Shown here: piece by piece, positions 18,941 through 23,783 of the stretch
Position numbering within the stretch: position 1 is the first letter of the stretch
Layout of the letters: each line of letters begins with the position of its first letter
DNA from: Gnetum montanum
Taxonomy: Eukaryota > Streptophyta > Gnetopsida > Gnetales > Gnetaceae
DNA: 23,783 bases
Reading direction: 5' to 3'
Assembly: GCA_015680685.1 (NCBI GenBank)
Contig: MNCI01002294.1
Location: 8,196 to 31,978 of the forward strand
Position numbers and translations under genes: made by a program
Notes under the pieces: generated by a model
Databases searched by the model: none
What the model saw: the letters and a program-made list of their open reading frames with translations, nothing else
Told to the model about the DNA's origin: nothing

Positions 18941-19560
18941 CATTATCCTCAAGGTAACCCAACGTAGTTCCATCCAACCCTTAACATCTTATCCCAGTGG
19001 AACTCCACCATAACCGATTGAGCAATATCAACAATGGCAACACCCAAAATTATGGGGAATGCCACCACCAAGGCAACAGTATCCTTACCGGTAACCTGAC
19101 ATGTATGGATATTACGTGCAGCAGCTAATCTCCCCACGTGACTCTACTGGTGACATCACTCCTCAACCTCACTACCAAGCATGCGAGTATTATGGGACTC
19201 CTTCTTCTAGAGGCAATATTCTGCAAGCATATCATCCTTCTCATCTAGCCACATCTCTTCCACCAATAGCTCCACTACCACCTGCTCCTGCGATGCAAGG
19301 TGAAATACCTACCCAGCCGCAACAACGTAACGCCACAAGGGCTGTTAACTCTCAACCTATTGTTGGTTCCAATAACCACATGAAGAAAGGACCTTCCTTT
19401 AGAACCAATAGTCTAACCAAGTGTTTACAATCACAAGTGGTTGATTCCTTATATGCCTCAGTATCAATCAAAACTTCAGAGCCTCCTTCAACTCAAGCAC
19501 CGCACTCACCGCATATGGTCATGCTAACACATGTCGTCATCGATTAGATCAAAGCTAGCT
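18941..19560 (+). pseudogene. Pro/Gln-rich gag-pol linker, copy G5
   Basis: Open from 19101 to 19547: MYGYYVQQLISPRDSTGD, then a Tyr/His/Pro-rich part with LPPIAPLPPAPAM and QQRNATRAVNSQP, ending before the protease. Low complexity and disordered by composition. It matches 10301-10990 of G3. Its openness over 148 codons is probably chance conservation in a stop-poor composition. Confidence 0.5.
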
Positions 19561-20139
19561 AACTTTCTAGGAAATTCTCTAATCCTAGGAGTCCTCTGAT
19601 ATATTTACAAATCACTCTAGGAGTTAGGTTCCAATGTCAACTTGATTTCTCAAGAAATGTACAAGGCCTGGAACCTACCTCCATTGAAAAAGAACAACAT
19701 TCATCTAGAGTTGGCTGACCAGTCCATCACTGTCCCGTTAGGATAAGTGGAGGACATTGTTACCACTATTTGTGGGTGGTCATACCCAGCTAATTTCCTA
19801 GTGATTCAGATGAACAATGGTAAGGTGGACTTCCCGATCATAATGGAAAGAGCATGGCTAAGCACCATCGACACACGCCTAGGAATCCACGATCTTTCCC
19901 TAGAAATATCAAAGGAAAATACATTCATAAAGATTAAGAAGAAGAAAGTTCTATGCATCGCATATAGTAACACAAGGTGTAATTTCATGTAGAGGTCATG
20001 GTTTGTGCAAAGTTTAGCATTGTCTACATGCAATCAGTGTGCAAAAGTGATTAACATACAAAGATGCCTATATGTAGCAGCCACATGATAGGAAGACACC
20101 TAGTGGCTAACAACTGATCAAGAAAGGAGTTCACTCATA
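19561..20139 (+). pseudogene. Gypsy aspartic protease remnant, copy G5
   Basis: The block corresponding to LLDSSSG in G3 reads ELGSNVNLISQEMYKAWNLP (about 19619-19675) with a stop just before it, so the catalytic Asp is lost. After a stop at 19743-19745, an open segment (19747-19989) contains ANFLVIQMNNGKVDFPIIME and RAWLSTIDTRLGIHDLSLE, typical of the C-terminal half of the protease region in these elements. Confidence 0.6.
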
Positions 20140-20430
20140 TGCATGGAACCAACTAAGGGTTTGACTTATGCTTACATTGATAGCATAGACTCATTAGAGC
20201 AAGTCCACTGCCAACTTCCAAGTCTTAACCTTGAAAATATCAACTACGGGAAGTTGGAAATCCCTAAAAAATTTAAGCAGGAGCCCCTCGAGCTGAAACC
20301 ATTGTTCACTGGTATGGAATACATGTTCCTTAAAAATGAAAAATCGGTAATTATCAACGCTATGCTTGCTCCTCAACAGAAAGAAGAATTGCTGAAGGTA
20401 ATCAATAGATGGTCAAAAGCTTTCACTTGA
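20140..20430 (+). pseudogene. Protease-RT spacer, copy G5
   Basis: An open 95-codon segment with SLEQVHCQLPSLN, GKLEIPKKFKQEPLELKP, MEYMFLKNEKSVIINAML and LLKVINRWSKAFT, the last joining the start of RT. It matches 11560-11830 of G3. Confidence 0.6.
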
Positions 20431-21180
20431 TCATATCTTGAATTAACTGGAATAGATCCTAGGATATGCCAACATAGAATTTACACCGATCCTTCCATGA
20501 AGCCTTAAAGATAACCCTAGAGGCGTTTGAACCCAAAGCTGAAGCAAGTAGTCAAGGAAGAAATCGAATAGCTTCTCAAGGCTGGGTTCATATACCCCAT
20601 TATTGATAGCGAATGGGTTAGCCCCTTAGTTATTTTGCCTAAAAAGGGAGAAAAATGGAGGGTGTGCATAGATTTTGCCATTAACATTTGTTGACCAAGT
20701 CTTAGACACCATCGTAGGGCATCACTATTACAGTTTTTTGGATAGATATAGCGGATATAACCAAATACAAATAGCCCCAACAGACTAAGCCAAGACTACG
20801 TTCACCAGTCCTTAGGGAATGTTTGCATACAAACAGATGCCATTTGCCTTGTGCAATGCCCCTGCAACATTTCAACAACTAGTTCTAAGCATATTCCGAC
20901 AAAAAATAGGGAATGGCGTGGAGGTCTTTATGGACGACTTCTCCCCTTATGGAGCAAACTTTGATCAAGCCTTGGATCGATTGGAGCAAGTGTTAAAAAG
21001 ATGTGTAGAAACCAGTTTGAGGCTCAAGTAGCAGAAAAGCCATTTGATGGTCCAAGAAGGCATAGTACTAGGGCACAAAATCTGACACACAAGGATAGAG
21101 GTAGACCCCAAGAAAATCAAAATTATCCAAGGAATTACCTGTCACCCAGAAACTATCAAAGATATTCGGTCATTCCTTGG
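20415..21180 (+). pseudogene. Gypsy reverse transcriptase remnant, copy G5
   Basis: Blocks: ELTGIDPRICQHRIYTDPSM, LNPKLKQVVKEEIE, stop, LLKAGFIYPIIDSEWVSP, KWRVCIDF, then a deletion of about 40 bases near 20675 that removes the LN..T..DHF block and shifts the frame, then FVDQVLDTIVGHHYYSFLD, YSGYNQIQIAP, stops at 20786-20788 and 20813-20815, FAYKQMPFALCNAPATFQ and VFMDDFSPYG (Asp pair 20933-20938). A further stop follows SLRLK at 21029-21031, and the frame changes near there. Confidence 0.85.
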
Positions 21181-21867
21181 ACATACTGGCTACTATAGGA
21201 GATTTATTAAGAACTTTTCAAAGGTTGCCAAACCATTGGTAGAATTAACGAAAAAGGGCATACCTTTTGAGTGGACCAAGGAATGTGAATTAGCTTTTCA
21301 AACTCTGAAATAGAAGCTAGTAGAAACACCCATTCTACAAGCTCCTGATTGGTCCAAACCATTCCATATCATGACTAATGCATCCAACTATGCTTTAGGA
21401 GTTATACTTACATAGTTAGATGACCAAAAGCATCCTTATTACATCCACTATGCAAGTAGAAGTATCACTGGTGCACAACTTAACTACACTACCATAGAGA
21501 AAGAATTAATGGCTGTAATGCTTGCACTAGAAAAGTTTAGAAACTATATATTGGGATATAAAGTATATATACATATAGATCATAGTGCAATCCGGTTCCT
21601 CATGACTAAGCCAATGGTAAGTCCTTGTATCATACGATGGCTTGTAATCTTACAAGAGTTTGATTTAACGATGATCGATCTTAAGGGCACCGAGAATGTA
21701 GTTTCTGATCTTTTATCTCAGTTGCGATGGGACAACAAAGAGGATGAGTATCTAATTTCTGGTTATTTCCCTGATGAATTCCTCTTTAATAGTGTAGTGA
21801 ATAATCAATCACCCATGGAGACAAACTGGTATAGGAGCATTCTTACCTATCTCCTCACCCAATAAAC
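21181..21867 (+). pseudogene. Gypsy RNase H remnant, copy G5
   Basis: Contains the connection-region block GYYRRFIKNFSKVAKPL, PDWSKPFHIMTNASNYALG (the first catalytic Asp, TDAS in G3 and G4, is Asn here), a stop at 21413-21415, EKELMAVMLALEKFRNYILG, HIDHSAIRFLM, RIIRWLVILQEFDLTM-type sequence (with C for R), and a Leu/Ser-rich tail with LRWDNKED. Open from 21509 to 21862. Stop at 21863-21865. Confidence 0.8.
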
Positions 21868-23066
21868 ACCACCAGAGTTAAACCTTAGGAAGAAACAATA
21901 GTTTTTTCACTGAGCCAAGTACTTTATGGAGATCAATGGGCAACTTTACAAAGTGTGTTCTGATGGCTTGGTTCAATGGTGTGTTCCCAATATAGATCAA
22001 CTAAAAGTTCTCCAAGATGCTCATGAGGGTCCTTGCGGGGGTCATTATGCTGTGAGATGAATGACCATCAAGATCTGGCTTGCAGGATATTATTGGCCTA
22101 CATTATTTCGGGACACCCATCATTTTCTCCAATCTTGTGAGTGCTATCAACATGATGGGGGAATGACTGCTAGAATGGAGGGTCCACAACAATGGATTCA
22201 ACCATTAGAACCCTTTGACATTTGGAGAATTGATTTTATGGGGCCAGTTACACCAATGTCCAATGGAAAAGCCTATATCATTGTTGCTATTGATTACCTA
22301 ACTACATGGGTAGAAGCAGCTACTATTAAGGATTGTACATCATCTATAGCTGCATGATTTTTTCAACAACAAATCATAAACAATTTTGGTGTGCCTCATG
22401 CACTTATTTCAGACAATGGTACCCACTTCACAAGTGCAACTTTTCAAAAATTAATGCAACACTTAGGGGTTAAGCATAAATTGACTACACCATACCACCC
22501 CCAAGTGAATGGTTAAGCAGAAGTCACGAACACGGAGATTACAAAGATATTGACAAGAACTATTACAAAGTTTAGGCGAGACTAGAGCACTAAACTGAAT
22601 AATGCTCTTTGGGCATACCGCTCCACATGGAAACTCCCTACATGCTACTCTCCCTATGAGTTAGTGTATTGTAAATTACCAACGCTTTCCATTCAAATTG
22701 AGCTCCGTATAATATCCATGGCATGTGACCTCAACCTTGACCTTGATCTAGCAAAAAAACAATGGTTAGTAACCCTTAACTTGCTAGATGAAAATAGACC
22801 GGCTGCCCTGTCATCTAACGAGTTTCACAAGGCATTCAATAAACAACATCATGACCTAAGGATTAGGAAAGTTAAATATCAACCGGGAGATAAGGTTCTC
22901 TACTGGAATCCCACACATGTGCCACAATGTACTACATTTCAAACCCTATGGGAAGGACCTTATATTCTTTATGCAACTTTTCCTTTAGGGGCCATGACAA
23001 TATACAAACCTGAGAGCCCAGACAAGAAACTGTTGGTCAACATACAACAAACCAAACCTTATGATG
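21868..23066 (+). pseudogene. Gypsy integrase remnant, copy G5
   Basis: Zinc-binding part AHEGPCGGHYAV then CECYQHDGG (the second Cys of CX2C is Tyr). Catalytic core: RIDFMGPVTPMSNGKAYII with the first Asp at 22232-22234, ISDNGTHFTS with the second Asp at 22412-22414, and the Glu at 22520-22522, giving DX35E with all three residues in one register. Stops at 22355-22357, 22514-22516 and 22583-22585 break the core. The C-terminal part is open from 22586: LRIRKVKYQPGDKVLYWN and LWEGPYILY (the GPY module), ending near KKLLVNIQQTKPYDDLR. Confidence 0.85.
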
Positions 23067-23783
23067 ATCTTAGGACAGCTAATGCACATTCTACCTCTAT
23101 TGATGGACAACCTTGCTCACTATTTCGAATCTCCTCCTTCCAACTCAGCCATGGGGAGATGGCCACCTATGCTAATCATTATAGGCCCTCATTTCTTTTT
23201 GAATTTTTTTTACACATTTTTCCAAGTTTTCTTATTTTTTTTACACCATCGTTCATGTTTTTACTATTTCTTTGTTTTCTTGATTTACTTTTATTCATCA
23301 TCCAATAAGTGCTCATGATGGTGGATTGAATCATATCATATTGATTGCTAATGTTTGGTTTTACCTTTGAATTATGATGCTGATATTAAGGTATGGTTCT
23401 TTTGGTAAAACAGGTAATGAGTCCATGCTGTCCACTCATCCATGCAACTCTATGGTCTCCTTTGGCTTGGAACTGTACAATCCCTTTTTCTAAGTACATT
23501 TATTAATGAATTGGTGGTTGGATACTTTTCAAACTAAGGAAAGACTCAAAGGATGAAAAGGGTGTGACTTCAAGGGGATTCGATGCATTTGTGCTAGTCA
23601 TTCTCTTGGGGTGCTTAGATGCTTGTTTCTTGGGTTTTTTGCCATTCTGACATTGTTCAAAAATCAGGAAGCCGAGTGAATAAAAATAAGTCTTTGCATG
23701 GTTTGGTTCTCATGGCAAAAAAAAAAAGAGAAAAGAAAGGAGAAAAGTGAGAATTCAAAGCACACCCCTTAGACATAATAAAG
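23067..23783 (+). mobile_element. 3' noncoding region of copy G5
   Basis: The last integrase frame stays open to 23306, but beyond about 23070 its translation is a T-run product rich in Phe and Leu. T-rich DNA (23190-23290) and a purine-rich tract (23717-23747, a and g only) lie here. It corresponds to the start of the window (T-rich 3' region of G1). The polypurine tract and 3' LTR are not reached. No gene is visible. Confidence 0.6.

Noticed and set aside
23160-23308. A hydrophobic, membrane-like C-terminal stretch after the G5 integrase, suggesting an envelope-like protein
   Set aside because: It is the translation of T-runs in the 3' noncoding region, continuous with the integrase frame; no separate start, signal or glycoprotein features.

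Overview
The window looks like repeat-dense nuclear DNA of a land plant with a large, slowly purged genome. A gymnosperm or similar lineage is plausible, but this is inference. Reasons: plant-type Ty3/gypsy elements of the Athila/Tat (OTA) kind with tRNA-Asp-type primer sites, a Ty1/copia-like 3' LTR, a plant RABA (Rab11-type) GTPase pseudogene, and heavy C-to-T / G-to-A decay with CpG loss. I see no intact host gene, no tRNA or rRNA and no CRISPR array. Nearly every long open frame belongs to a decayed retroelement.

Layout. 1-1660 is the 3' end of gypsy copy G1 (+): noncoding 3' region, polypurine tract and a full-length LTR with a 33-bp palindromic tandem array, TATA box and poly(A) signal. 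1661-5040 is a decayed copia-like element (+): a gag-like frame with coiled coil and degenerate zinc knuckle, unrecognisable DNA, then a polypurine tract and a 0.9-kb LTR with two kinds of internal repeat. 5041-7069 is an island without retroelement sequence holding a RABA pseudogene (5384-6034) with three in-frame stops and no introns. 7070-8170 is the 3' end of gypsy copy G2 on the minus strand. It abuts the 5' LTR remnant of copy G3 (+, 8172-14250), which has PBS, gag, protease, RT, RNase H and integrase, all with stops.

A short CpG-rich segment and a 54-bp inverted piece of RT (14253-14471) lead into truncated copy G4 (+, 14472-16256: RT, RNase H, start of integrase). G4 breaks into the R-U5 part of the LTR of copy G5 (+, 16257-23783), which has PBS, gag, protease, RT, RNase H, integrase and 3' region; its 3' LTR lies beyond the window.

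The gypsy copies belong to one family group with at least two LTR subfamilies (G1/G5 versus G2/G3). None could be autonomous. No clearly new biological system is visible. The best second-look items are nonsense codons that coincide between copies, a perfectly preserved U5 stem-loop, the palindromic U3 array, and two inverted-duplication junctions.
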